Positions 1 through 8,065 of a DNA stretch of 64,000 bases are shown here, piece by piece. Numbering within the stretch: the first letter of the stretch is position 1; each line of letters begins with the position of its first letter. This DNA comes from Sphingopyxis sp. YF1. GTDB lineage: Bacteria > Pseudomonadota > Alphaproteobacteria > Sphingomonadales > Sphingomonadaceae. The notes below the pieces were generated by a model, which saw only the letters and a program-made list of their open reading frames with translations, had not been told where the DNA came from and searched no databases. The DNA lies in NCBI RefSeq assembly GCF_022701295.1, contig NZ_CP033204.1, positions 1,736,001-1,800,000 on the forward strand, in the 5' to 3' direction. The position numbers were made by a program, and so were the translations under genes.

Positions 1-974
1 GCGTGCTGCTCGCGGGGGCGATGCTCGCGCTGGGCGGCTGCGGCAGTGTCGACGGCAAGCGCAATTCGGTCCCCGGCGCGGCGCCCGGCGCCACCCCGGC
101 AGCGCCCGCGACGGTCGACGGTCCGGCCAGGCTCGGCGCGCCTTTCACCGTCAGCGGCGTGACCTATACCCCCGCCGATATCGCCGATTATGACGATGTC
201 GGTTATGCGAGCTGGTACGGCGACGAGGCGGCCGGATCGCCGACCGCGACCGGCGAGCCCTTCGATCCCGACGCGATCACCGCCGCGCACAAGACGCTGC
301 CGCTGCCGAGCTATGTCGAGGTCACCGCGCTCGACACCGGACGCACGATCCTCGTGCGGGTCAACGACCGCGGCCCGATGGCGAACGACCGGCTGATCGA
401 CCTGTCGCGCGGCGCGGCGCAGCAACTCGGGCTCCAGGGCGGCATCGCCGCGGTGCGCGTGCGCCGGACCAACCCGCCGATGGGCGAAAAGGCGCAACTG
501 CGCAGCGGCAAGCCGGTGGCCGAGCGGTTGCCGACCCCCGACGCCCTGCTCGTTCTGCTGCGCGGCAAGCTCAAGGATATGCCGGTACCCGCGGGCGTCG
601 CCGCGCCGACCGCCAGCAAGCCGACCCCCTCGGCCCCGGCGCCGGGCGGCGACCGTTTCATCGTCGAGGGCCCGGGCGCGAAGACCCCGGCGCCGCCGAA
701 ACCCGCGGAAACGAGGCCCGCGCCCTCCAAGCCGCCTGCGGCGGCGAAGCCCGCGCCAGCGACGAGCGGCAGCTATGTCGTCCAGATCGCGGCCTTCAGC
801 GGGGAGGCGCGCGCGAAGGCTGCGGCCAGGTCGGTCGGCGGGACGGTGAGCAAGGCGGGCAATCTCTGGCGCGTGCGCATGGGCCCCTATGCCAGCGAAA
901 CCGAGGCACTCGGCGCGGCAGGCCGCGCGAAGGCCAAGGGCTTCCGCGACGCGCGGGTCATGCGCGATCGCTGA
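1..974 (+). CDS. rlpA: Septal ring lytic transglycosylase RlpA-like lipoprotein (5' end cut by window edge)
   Basis: RlpA-family envelope lipoprotein. The visible part opens inside a lipoprotein signal peptide with lipobox LGGC (Cys about residue 13), so the start codon probably lies just upstream; the GTG at position 3 is only the first in-frame candidate. A double-psi beta-barrel follows (about residues 66-155: ASWYG, VNDRGPM with the family's conserved Asp). Then comes a Pro/Ala-rich linker and a C-terminal SPOR domain (about 256-323: SYVVQIAAFSG, RVRMGPY). RlpA proteins cleave denuded septal glycan, and SPOR domains bind it, so a role in daughter-cell separation is likely. The next gene is another peptidoglycan enzyme 7 bases downstream, which suggests one operon. 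Confidence 0.88.
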   Translation, partial: VLLAGAMLALGGCGSVDGKRNSVPGAAPGATPAAPATVDGPARLGAPFTVSGVTYTPADIADYDDVGYASWYGDEAAGSPTATGEPFDPDAITAAHKTLPLPSYVEVTALDTGRTILVRVNDRGPMANDRLIDLSRGAAQQLGLQGGIAAVRVRRTNPPMGEKAQLRSGKPVAERLPTPDALLVLLRGKLKDMPVPAGVAAPTASKPTPSAPAPGGDRFIVEGPGAKTPAPPKPAETRPAPSKPPAAAKPAPATSGSYVVQIAAFSGEARAKAAARSVGGTVSKAGNLWRVRMGPYASETEALGAAGRAKAKGFRDARVMRDR

Positions 975-981
975 CCGCCCG

Positions 982-1917
982 ATGATGGGTCGCATCCACA
1001 GCAAGCGAGCGGGCGCGGCAATTCTGGCCGGGCTGGCGCTCGCGCTGGCGTCGCCGGTCGCGGCGGCGCCGTCGGCGCCCAAGGCCGCGCCTCCCGCGGC
1101 ACAGGCTTCGGCCGCCTTCGTACCGCAGGCGCCGATCGTCATGCTCAAGGATCTCGATTCGGGCGCAATCCTCTTTTCGCGCGGCGCCGACCAGCGTTTC
1201 GCGCCCGCCTCGATGACCAAGGTGATGACCGCCTATGTCGTGCTCGACCTGATCAAGGCGGGCAGGCTGGCGCGCGACACCAAATTCACCGTCGGCGAGG
1301 CCGAATGGAAGAAATGGCGCGCGGGCAGGGGCGGATCGTCGATGTTCCTCGCGCCGGGCGAAAAGGTCAGCGTCGACGATCTGCTCAAGGGGCTGATCAC
1401 CGTTTCGGGCAATGACGCCGCCGCGGTTCTCGCGGTCGGAATCGATGGAAGCGAAAAGGATTTCGTCAAGCGAATGAACGATATGGCATCGTCTCTTGGC
1501 ATGAAGTCGAGCCGATTCGGCACCCCCAGCGGCTGGCCCGACGGCGGGGTAACAAAGGTATCTGCCGCCGATCTGGTGACGCTCGCGGACCGGCTGATCC
1601 GCGATCATCCGCAGGGCTATGCGCGCTATTTCGCGATCCCCAGCCTCCAGCACGGCAAGTCGCCCGACGGCAAGCCGATCGTCCAGGCGAACCGCAACCC
1701 CATCCTCGGCCGCTTCGACGGCGCCGACGGGCTCAAGACCGGGCACACGTCGGAGGCGGGCTACTGCTTCCTCGGCTCGGCGAAGCGCGACGGGCGCCGG
1801 CTGGTGATGGTCGTCGCGGGCATGGCGAGCGAAAAGGCACGCCGCGACGAAGCCACAAGGCTGATGGACTGGGGCTTCGCGCAGGCGCCGCAGCGCGGGC
1901 GCGCCGGCGGACGATGA
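982..1917 (+). CDS. dacF: D-alanyl-D-alanine carboxypeptidase, S11 family (PBP5/6 type)
   Basis: Penicillin-binding serine carboxypeptidase that trims the terminal D-Ala of peptidoglycan stem peptides in the periplasm. From the ATG at 982 the protein is 311 residues: a signal peptide (1-30, ending PVAAAP), then the three active-site motifs SMTK (77-80), SGN (142-144) and KTG (252-254). It lacks the C-terminal beta domain and membrane anchor of long PBP5 forms, as is common for short DacF-type members. The frame is open back to 889, but the signal peptide fixes the start at 982 (or the adjacent ATG at 985). Its stop overlaps the tmk start as ATGA. The dacF versus dacA/dacC name is not decided by the sequence. 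Confidence 0.9.
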   Translation: MMGRIHSKRAGAAILAGLALALASPVAAAPSAPKAAPPAAQASAAFVPQAPIVMLKDLDSGAILFSRGADQRFAPASMTKVMTAYVVLDLIKAGRLARDTKFTVGEAEWKKWRAGRGGSSMFLAPGEKVSVDDLLKGLITVSGNDAAAVLAVGIDGSEKDFVKRMNDMASSLGMKSSRFGTPSGWPDGGVTKVSAADLVTLADRLIRDHPQGYARYFAIPSLQHGKSPDGKPIVQANRNPILGRFDGADGLKTGHTSEAGYCFLGSAKRDGRRLVMVVAGMASEKARRDEATRLMDWGFAQAPQRGRAGGR

Positions 1918-2537
1918 GCGCGCGCTTCATCACGCTCGAGGGCGGCGAGGGGGTCGGCAAGTCGACCCAGATCCGCGCGCTCGCCGCCGCGCTCGCCGCG
2001 CGGGGTCTTGACGTCGTCGTCACGCGCGAACCCGGCGGCAGCCCGGGCGCCGAGGCGATCCGCGCGTTGCTGATGGAGGGCAGCGACGACCGCTGGGGGG
2101 CGCGCAGCGAGGCTTTGCTCTTCGCCGCCGCGCGCGCCGACCATGTCGCGCGCACCATCCGCCCGGCGCTCGCCCGCGGCGCGTGGGTGCTCTGCGACCG
2201 TTTCGTCGACTCGTCGCGCGCCTATCAGGGCGCCGGCGGCGGGCTCACCGACGCCGACATCCTCGACCTCCACCGCATCGGGTCCGAAGGCCTGCTTCCC
2301 GACCGCAGCTTCCTGCTCACCCTCGGCGCCGGCGAGGCGGCGCGGCGCCTCGCGGTGCGCGACGCCGCGGGCGCCGACCGCATGGGCAGCAAGCCCGCCG
2401 ACTATCAGGCACGCCTCGCCGCGCGTTTCGCCGAAATCGCCGCCGCCGAGCCCGCCCGCTGGCGCATCGTCGACGCGGGGGGTACGCCCGACGCCGTGAC
2501 GTCGGCGCTCCTCGCCGGGCTTTCATCATGGCTCTGA
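1914..2537 (+). CDS. tmk: Thymidylate kinase
   Basis: Phosphorylates dTMP to dTDP for DNA synthesis. The 207-residue length is normal for bacterial Tmk. The P-loop GGEGVGKST is at residues 10-18, followed by the TREPGG motif of the dTMP pocket, and DRFVDSSRAYQGAG carries the family's DR signature. It overlaps the upstream DD-carboxypeptidase by 4 bases (ATGA) and the downstream holB by 10 bases, so translational coupling is likely. The tmk-holB-metG-tatD order is widely conserved in alphaproteobacteria, which supports all four calls. Confidence 0.96.
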   Translation: MSARFITLEGGEGVGKSTQIRALAAALAARGLDVVVTREPGGSPGAEAIRALLMEGSDDRWGARSEALLFAAARADHVARTIRPALARGAWVLCDRFVDSSRAYQGAGGGLTDADILDLHRIGSEGLLPDRSFLLTLGAGEAARRLAVRDAAGADRMGSKPADYQARLAARFAEIAAAEPARWRIVDAGGTPDAVTSALLAGLSSWL

Positions 2538-3511
2538 TCGGGCACCAGGCCCCCGAAGAGGCCTTCCTCGAAGCCTGGGGGGCGGGACGGCTCCACCACG
2601 CCTGGCTGCTCGCGGGGCCGCAGGGCATGGGCAAGGCGGCCTTCGCCGCGCGCGCCGCGCGGTTCCTCGTCACCCACGGCAAGGGCGGCGAGGGGCGCAG
2701 CGTCGCGCTCGACGATGTCGGCGACAGCGCCGCCGACCGGCTCGTCGCCGCGGGCAACCATCCCGAAATCCTCGCGCTGACGCGCCAGCCCAAGGACAAG
2801 GGCAAGGAACTCGCGCGCAACATCACGATCGACCAGATCCGCGGGTTGATCCGCCGCCTCCACTTCTCGCTGTCGCTTGGCCACTGGCGCGTGATCATCG
2901 TCGACGCGATCGACGACCTCGAGACCGACGCCGCCAACGCGCTGCTCAAGACGCTCGAGGAACCGCCCGCGCAGACGGTCTTCATCCTCATCAGTCACTC
3001 GCCGGGGCGGCTGCTGCCGACGATCCGTTCGCGATGCAGGACGCTGCGTTTTCAACCGGTTGAGCGTGACGTCATGGCGGCGTGGCTGCACGAGCTGCGC
3101 CCGATGACCGAGATGGCGGAGGTGCGCGCGACCGTCGCCGCATCGGGCGGCGTGCCCGGCAAGGCGCTCGCGCTCATCGACAGCGACATTGCGGCGATGG
3201 AGAAGAAGTTGCGCGCGATCGCCGTTTCGGGCGACCCCGGAAACCGGCTGCGCGAGGCGCTGGCGCGCGAGGTCGGCGGCACCGCCAACCGCGCCCGGCT
3301 CGAGCTCGTGATCGACATTGTGCCCGGCCTGCTCGCCGATCTCGCGCGCGAGCGTCCGGTCGCCGCGATCGCTCCCGTGCTCGCGCAATGGGACCGCATC
3401 CAGCGCACCGTCCGCGATGCGATCCGCGGATCGTACGACGGCGCGATGGTCGGCTTCGAGATCGGCAACTGCCTCGCCGAACTGGCGCCGCGCGGCGCCG
3501 CGGCCCGCTAG
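2528..3511 (+). CDS. holB: DNA polymerase III delta-prime subunit
   Basis: Clamp-loader subunit of the replicative polymerase, 327 residues. The ATG at 2528 lies inside the end of tmk. The AAA+ fold shows a P-loop-like GPQGMGKAA, the helix region ANALLKTLEEPP, and the SRC motif (RSRCRTL) that supplies an arginine finger to neighbouring clamp-loader ATPases. The cysteine cluster of many delta-prime zinc modules is not evident. Context (tmk upstream; metG and tatD downstream) matches the classic holB neighbourhood. The open frame extends upstream to 2183 through tmk, but only as an out-of-frame shadow. Confidence 0.93.
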   Translation: MALIGHQAPEEAFLEAWGAGRLHHAWLLAGPQGMGKAAFAARAARFLVTHGKGGEGRSVALDDVGDSAADRLVAAGNHPEILALTRQPKDKGKELARNITIDQIRGLIRRLHFSLSLGHWRVIIVDAIDDLETDAANALLKTLEEPPAQTVFILISHSPGRLLPTIRSRCRTLRFQPVERDVMAAWLHELRPMTEMAEVRATVAASGGVPGKALALIDSDIAAMEKKLRAIAVSGDPGNRLREALAREVGGTANRARLELVIDIVPGLLADLARERPVAAIAPVLAQWDRIQRTVRDAIRGSYDGAMVGFEIGNCLAELAPRGAAAR

Positions 3512-3585
3512 GCGTCCGCAGCCCCGCCTCCGCGGCGGACGACGACATGCTTTCCCTCGCGCCCCGCACCCGCTAAGGCGCGGCG

Positions 3586-5181
3586 ATGTCCGATACCAAG
3601 ACCCCTTTCTACATCACCACCGCGATCAGCTACCCCAACGGGCGCCCGCACATCGGCCACGCCTATGAGGCGATCGCCACCGACGCGATGGCGCGCTTCC
3701 AGCGCGCGCGCGGCCGCGACGTGCGGCTGACCACCGGCACCGACGAGCACGGCCTGAAAATGTATCAGACCGCGCGCGACCAGGGCCGGCCCACGATCGA
3801 ACTCGCCGACGAAATGTCCGGATATTTCCGTGAGATGTACAGCAAACTGAATATCAGTTTCGATCATTTCATGCGCACCTCGGACCCCGCGCACCACGCC
3901 GCGTCGCAGGCGCTGTGGCGCGCGATGGAGGCCAATGGCGATCTCTATCTCGACCGCTACGAGGGCTGGTATTCGGTCCGCGACGAGGCCTTTTACGACG
4001 AAAGCGAACTGACGCAGGGAGAGGGGGAGGCGAAGCTCTCGCCGCAAGGGACCCCGGTCGAATGGACCGTCGAGGAAAGCTGGTTCTTCCGCCTGTCCAG
4101 CTATCAGGACAAATTGCTCGCGCTCTACAACGACAATCCCGACTTCATCCGCCCCGAAAGCCGCCGCAACGAGGTGCTGCGCTTCGTCGAGGGCGGGCTC
4201 AAGGATCTCAGCGTCTCGCGCACCAGCTTCGACTGGGGCGTGCCGGTGCCGGACTCGCCCGGCCATGTGATGTATGTCTGGGTCGATGCGCTCACCACCT
4301 ATATGTCGGCGCTGGGCTATCCCGATACCGACGGCGAATGGGGCAAATTCTGGCCCGCCGATATTCATATGATCGGCAAGGATATCGTTCGTTTTCATAC
4401 GGTTTACTGGCCGGCCTTCCTGATGAGCGCCAACCTGCCGCTACCGAAACAGGTCTTCGGCCATGGCTTCCTGCTCAACCGCGGCGAGAAGATGTCGAAG
4501 TCGCTCGGCAATGTCGTCGATCCGATGACGCTCGCCGACCGCTTCGGGGTCGACGCGCTGCGCTATTATCTGCTGCGCGAAGTCAGCTTCGGGCAGGATG
4601 GCAGCTATTCGGCCGAGGCGATCGTGCGCACCGCCAATGCCGACCTCGCGAACAGCTTCGGCAATCTTGCACAGCGCAGCTTGTCGATGATTTTCAAGAA
4701 TTTGGACGGCGTTATTGCCGCGGACTATGCACCATCACAGGATGATGCCGACCTGCTCGCCGATCTCCGCGCGATGGCGACCGAGCGCCTGCCGCGCGAA
4801 TTCGAGCAGCTGGCCTTCTCGGTCGGTATCGAGGACTGGATCCGGGCGGTGTTCGCCTGCAACCAATATGTCGACACGCAGGCGCCGTGGGCGCTGCGCA
4901 AGACCGATCCCGAGCGCATGCGCGCGGTGCTGATGACATTGTTCCAGGCTGTCCGGACGCTCGCGATCGCGATCCGCCCCGTTGTGCCGGCGGCGGCCGA
5001 CAAATTGCTCGACCAGATGGGCATCGCCGACGACGCGCGCGATGCCGCCGCGCTCGCCGACACCGAATGGTTCGCACGGCTTGCCGCGACGGGCTTCACT
5101 GTCGGCCAGCCCGTCCCGATCTTCCCCCGCCTCGAACTGCCCGAGGGCGCCGACGAAAATGGGGGGGAAGGGGAGGCGTAA
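3586..5181 (+). CDS. metG: Methionine--tRNA ligase
   Basis: Class I aminoacyl-tRNA synthetase that charges tRNA-Met. It has 531 residues with the HIGH signature at residues 22-25 (PHIGHAYEAI) and KMSKS near residue 302. TGTDEHG and the WVDALTTY segment of the methionine pocket are present. The C-terminal region is the helical anticodon-binding domain, and no C-terminal EMAP-like dimerisation domain is seen, so this is the short form. It sits 74 bases after holB and its TAA overlaps the tatD start by one base (TAATG). Confidence 0.96.
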   Translation: MSDTKTPFYITTAISYPNGRPHIGHAYEAIATDAMARFQRARGRDVRLTTGTDEHGLKMYQTARDQGRPTIELADEMSGYFREMYSKLNISFDHFMRTSDPAHHAASQALWRAMEANGDLYLDRYEGWYSVRDEAFYDESELTQGEGEAKLSPQGTPVEWTVEESWFFRLSSYQDKLLALYNDNPDFIRPESRRNEVLRFVEGGLKDLSVSRTSFDWGVPVPDSPGHVMYVWVDALTTYMSALGYPDTDGEWGKFWPADIHMIGKDIVRFHTVYWPAFLMSANLPLPKQVFGHGFLLNRGEKMSKSLGNVVDPMTLADRFGVDALRYYLLREVSFGQDGSYSAEAIVRTANADLANSFGNLAQRSLSMIFKNLDGVIAADYAPSQDDADLLADLRAMATERLPREFEQLAFSVGIEDWIRAVFACNQYVDTQAPWALRKTDPERMRAVLMTLFQAVRTLAIAIRPVVPAAADKLLDQMGIADDARDAAALADTEWFARLAATGFTVGQPVPIFPRLELPEGADENGGEGEA

Positions 5182-5957
5182 TGCTCGTCGATTCGCACTG
5201 CCACCTCAATTACAAGGGGCTCGCCGAGCAGCAGGGCGAAGTGCTGGCGCGCGCGCGCGACCGCGGCGTGACCGCGATGCTCAACATCGCGACGCGCGAA
5301 AGCGAGTGGGACGATGTGCTCGCCGCGGCCGAGGCGCATGAAGACGTCTGGGCCAGCGTGGGCATCCATCCGCACGATGCCGACAACCATCCCGACGTCG
5401 ATACCGCCAAGCTGATCGAGCGCTCCGCGCACCCGCGCGTCATCGGCATCGGCGAGACCGGGCTCGACTATTATTACGACAAGAGCGATCGCGTGCGGCA
5501 GCAGGACAGCTTCCGCCGCCATATCCACGCATCGCAGCAAACCGGGCTTCCCGTCATCGTCCACACGCGCGATGCCGAGGCGGGCACCCTCGCGCTGCTC
5601 GGCGAGGAGATGGGCAGGGCGGTCTTCCCCGGCGTGATCCACTGCTTCACCGCCAGCGACGATTTTGCGCGGGCCGCGCTCGACCTCGGCCTCTATATCT
5701 CGATCTCGGGCATCGTGACCTTCCGGAACGCCGCCGAACTTCAGGCGACCGCCAAATGGCTGCCGCAGGACCGGCTGCTGGTCGAAACCGACGCCCCCTT
5801 CCTCGCCCCCGTCCCGCACCGCGGCAAGACCGGCGAACCCGCTTTCGTAGCCGACACGCTGGCGTTCCTTGCCGACCTGCGCGGCGAAGACCGCGACGCG
5901 CTGGGGCAGGCGACAAGCGCCAATTTCTATGCGCTTTTCAACAAGGCGACACCATGA
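5181..5957 (+). CDS. tatD: TatD-family metal-dependent hydrolase (DNase)
   Basis: TIM-barrel metallo-hydrolase of the TatD/YcfH family, 258 residues. Metal-ligand motifs appear in order: DSHCHLN at the N terminus, GIGETGLDYYYD, HTRDAE, HCFTAS and ETDAPFLAP near the C terminus. Family members have 3'-5' exonuclease or deoxyribonuclease activity in DNA and RNA quality control; the substrate here is unknown. The ATG at 5181 shares one base with the metG stop, so the two are probably translated together. The ycfH name would fit equally well. Confidence 0.9.
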   Translation: MLVDSHCHLNYKGLAEQQGEVLARARDRGVTAMLNIATRESEWDDVLAAAEAHEDVWASVGIHPHDADNHPDVDTAKLIERSAHPRVIGIGETGLDYYYDKSDRVRQQDSFRRHIHASQQTGLPVIVHTRDAEAGTLALLGEEMGRAVFPGVIHCFTASDDFARAALDLGLYISISGIVTFRNAAELQATAKWLPQDRLLVETDAPFLAPVPHRGKTGEPAFVADTLAFLADLRGEDRDALGQATSANFYALFNKATP

Positions 5958-6030
5958 CGTCACACAGGTTTTGGTGTCCTTTCAATATTATAGCCCTGAA
6001 TCTGGCGAAGGGTTCTTCTCGGCAAGGCGT

Positions 6031-6050
6031 CCTTCGACAGGCCCGGGGCT
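6031..6050. repeat. Copy of the CTTCGACAGG short interspersed repeat
   Basis: The tatD-to-MBL gap (122 bases) carries CCTTCGACAGGCCCGGGGCT, the reverse-complement orientation of the GTAGCCCtGAGCCTGTCGAAGGG repeat found at 7974, 48075 and 48546. No gene is visible in the gap, although the frame of the next gene stays open through it. Confidence 0.6.
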
Positions 6051-6078
6051 TCGGCTCCGGCTTTCCGGGCAGCGCATC

Positions 6079-6843
6079 ATGAAGGTCCGCATCCTCGGCA
6101 GCGGCACGTCGTCGGGCGTGCCGCGGCTCGGCAACGACTGGGGCCAGTGCGACCCCGACAACCCGCGCAACCTGCGCAGCCGTGCCTCGATCCTCGTCTC
6201 GCTCGGCGGTTTCCGCATCCTCGTCGATACCAGCCCCGACATGCGGCTCCAGCTTCTGGCCGCGGAGGTGGGCGAGGTCGATGCCGTCATCTGGACGCAC
6301 GAACATGCCGATCACACCCACGGGCTCGACGACCTGCGCCAGGTGATGCACCTGCGCGGCTCGCCGGTGCCCTGCTACGCGCGCGACCATGTGCTCGATA
6401 TCCTGAAATGGCGCTTTACCTATGCCTTTGCGGGCAATGCTGGCTATCCGGCGTCGGTCGATCCGGTCGACCTGATGGATCATCAATCGATCGGCCCGAT
6501 CGAGGTGTCGGCGATCGAGATGCCGCACGGCCCGATCAAGGCCAGCGGACTCATCTTCAGCGACGGTTCGAACAAGATTGGCTATGCCACTGATTTTGCA
6601 AAGTTCACCGACGAAATGGTCGATTTCTTCCAGGGCGTCGACCTGTTCGTGATCGACGCGCTGCGCCGTTATCCGCATCCGACGCATCCGCATCTGGCGA
6701 TGACGCTCGAAGCGCTGGCCAAGGTCGGCCATCCGCGCGCGATCATCACGCATATGGACAATACGATGGATTACGACGACCTTGCGGCCGAGTTGCCGCC
6801 GGGCGTCGAGCCCGGCTATGACGGGCTGGAGGTGCAATTGTGA
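6079..6843 (+). CDS. MBL-fold metallohydrolase (PhnP/RNase Z-like family)
   Basis: 254-residue metallo-beta-lactamase-fold hydrolase. The N terminus ILGSGTSSGVPR is typical of the PhnP-like branch, and the metal motif THEHADHTHGLDD gives the HxHxDH core. Further metal-ligand candidates are MPHG, ATDF and the late THMDN. It lies directly after tatD, an arrangement common in alphaproteobacteria, but the physiological substrate (cyclic phosphodiester or nucleic acid) cannot be told from sequence. The ATG at 6079 is chosen because the open frame upstream to 5869 covers the end of tatD and a repeat and has no conserved residues. Confidence 0.87.
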   Translation: MKVRILGSGTSSGVPRLGNDWGQCDPDNPRNLRSRASILVSLGGFRILVDTSPDMRLQLLAAEVGEVDAVIWTHEHADHTHGLDDLRQVMHLRGSPVPCYARDHVLDILKWRFTYAFAGNAGYPASVDPVDLMDHQSIGPIEVSAIEMPHGPIKASGLIFSDGSNKIGYATDFAKFTDEMVDFFQGVDLFVIDALRRYPHPTHPHLAMTLEALAKVGHPRAIITHMDNTMDYDDLAAELPPGVEPGYDGLEVQL

Positions 6844-7016
6844 ACGGCGACATGGCGGTCAATCTGATCTGGTTCGTGGGGGCGTTCACGCTGGTCTTGA
6901 GCGGCTTGCTCGTCCGGCGACTGCCGGCGGCGGACTGGGTCAAGATGGCGCTCGCATGGATCGCGATCTTTGCGCTGGTGTTTCTGGTCGTGCGGACGTG
7001 GCAGGCGGTGACCTGA
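6840..7016 (+). CDS. Small two-helix membrane protein of unknown function (58 aa)
   Basis: Short gene starting at GTG 6840, which overlaps the stop of the MBL-fold gene (GTGA), or at the in-frame ATG 6852. It encodes 58 residues with two hydrophobic segments (about 8-25, NLIWFVGAFTLVLSG, and 36-53, ALAWIAIFALVFLVV) separated by a short basic/acidic loop (RRLPAADW). The overlap suggests translational coupling, and the residue pattern is typical of a real small inner-membrane protein. I do not recognise a family. Downstream is a 107-base AT-rich gap before mazG. Confidence 0.65.
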   Translation: MNGDMAVNLIWFVGAFTLVLSGLLVRRLPAADWVKMALAWIAIFALVFLVVRTWQAVT

Positions 7017-7098
7017 AACGAACGGCGTTCGGCGCCGCGGCGCGGCGGTGAATACCGAAGGGGGCATTCATTCCTCGCCGGATATCAGTAAATTTAAC

Positions 7099-7112
7099 AT
7101 AATATATATTAT
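7099..7112. promoter_or_regulatory. Perfect AT-only palindrome upstream of mazG
   Basis: ATAATATATATTAT is a perfect 14-base palindrome inside an AT-rich patch (about 7081-7123), 11 bases before the mazG ATG, in otherwise GC-rich DNA. It could be an operator or contain a -10 element. No known regulator's consensus is recognised. Confidence 0.4.
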
Positions 7113-7123
7113 CGGATAAATCT

Positions 7124-7933
7124 ATGCCAGCAGAGACACCCGCTTCCCCGGCATCCCTCCCTGCAACCCCGATCGACCGTCTGCTTGGCGTCATGGCGCG
7201 GCTGCGCGACCCCGACGGCGGCTGCGAATGGGATCTTGCGCAGGATTTCGCGACGATCGCGCCCTATACGATCGAGGAAGCCTATGAAGTCGCCGACGCG
7301 ATCGCCGGCGGCAACCCCGCCGCCATCTGCGACGAACTCGGCGATCTCCTGCTCCAGGTCGTGTTCCACAGCCAGATTGCGACCGACGACGGGCTCTTCA
7401 CCTTCGACGATGTCGCCACGGCGATTTCGGACAAGATGGAACGCCGCCATCCGCACATCTTCGGCGCCGACGGCGCGGGCGACGTCACGGCGTCGGCGGT
7501 GCGCAAACAATGGGAGGCGATCAAGGCCGACGAACGCGCCGCCGACGGTCCCAAGGGCGCCCTCGACGGCGTCGCGCTGTCGCTGCCCGCGCTGCTTCGC
7601 GCGCAAAAGCTCCAGTCGCGCGCCGCGCGCGTCGGTTTCGACTGGCCCGATGTTGCGGGACCGCGTGACAAGATCGACGAGGAACTCGCCGAAGTCGCCG
7701 ACGCGCCGGGCGATGCCGAACGCCACGAAGAGGTCGGCGACCTGCTTTTCGCGGTGGTCAACTACGCGCGCAAGCTCGGGGTCGATGCCGAAGATGCACT
7801 GCGCGACGCCAATCTCAAGTTCGCGCGGCGCTTTGCCGCCATGGAAGCGCAGGCGGGCGGCAGTCTCGCGGGGCTCGACCTCGAAACGCAGGAAGCGCAT
7901 TGGCAGGCGGTGAAGGTGGCGGAGCGCGGCTGA
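7124..7933 (+). CDS. mazG: Nucleoside triphosphate pyrophosphohydrolase MazG
   Basis: Hydrolyses (d)NTPs to NMP and pyrophosphate, clearing aberrant nucleotides. The 269 residues carry two MazG repeats: an N-terminal one with EEAYEVADAI and DELGDLLLQVVFH (metal-binding EExxE and ExxD), and a C-terminal one with DEELAEVADA and HEEVGDLLFAVVNYAR. Length and motif order match classic two-domain MazG. It converges with hflX, across a hairpin repeat. The Shine-Dalgarno is weak (GGA about 10 bases upstream). Confidence 0.95.
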   Translation: MPAETPASPASLPATPIDRLLGVMARLRDPDGGCEWDLAQDFATIAPYTIEEAYEVADAIAGGNPAAICDELGDLLLQVVFHSQIATDDGLFTFDDVATAISDKMERRHPHIFGADGAGDVTASAVRKQWEAIKADERAADGPKGALDGVALSLPALLRAQKLQSRAARVGFDWPDVAGPRDKIDEELAEVADAPGDAERHEEVGDLLFAVVNYARKLGVDAEDALRDANLKFARRFAAMEAQAGGSLAGLDLETQEAHWQAVKVAERG

Positions 7934-7973
7934 GCAAGAGGCGCCGGCAAACGCGACGCGCACACATGGAACC

Positions 7974-8020
7974 GTAGCCCTGAGCCTGTCGAAGGGCGCT
8001 TCCCGGACAGGCCGGGCTAC
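7974..8020. repeat. Hairpin-forming short interspersed repeat between convergent mazG and hflX
   Basis: The 5' arm GTAGCCCtgAGCCTGTC (from 7974) is complementary to the 3' arm GACAGGCCGGGCTAC (ending 8020), with GAAGGG in the loop side. Placed between two convergent genes, it may act as a bidirectional transcript end. It belongs to the same family as 6031, 48075 and 48546. Confidence 0.65.
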
Positions 8021-8065
8021 GACGAAATATCCATCTGCCAGACAGGACCGATGGAGGTCCGCGCC

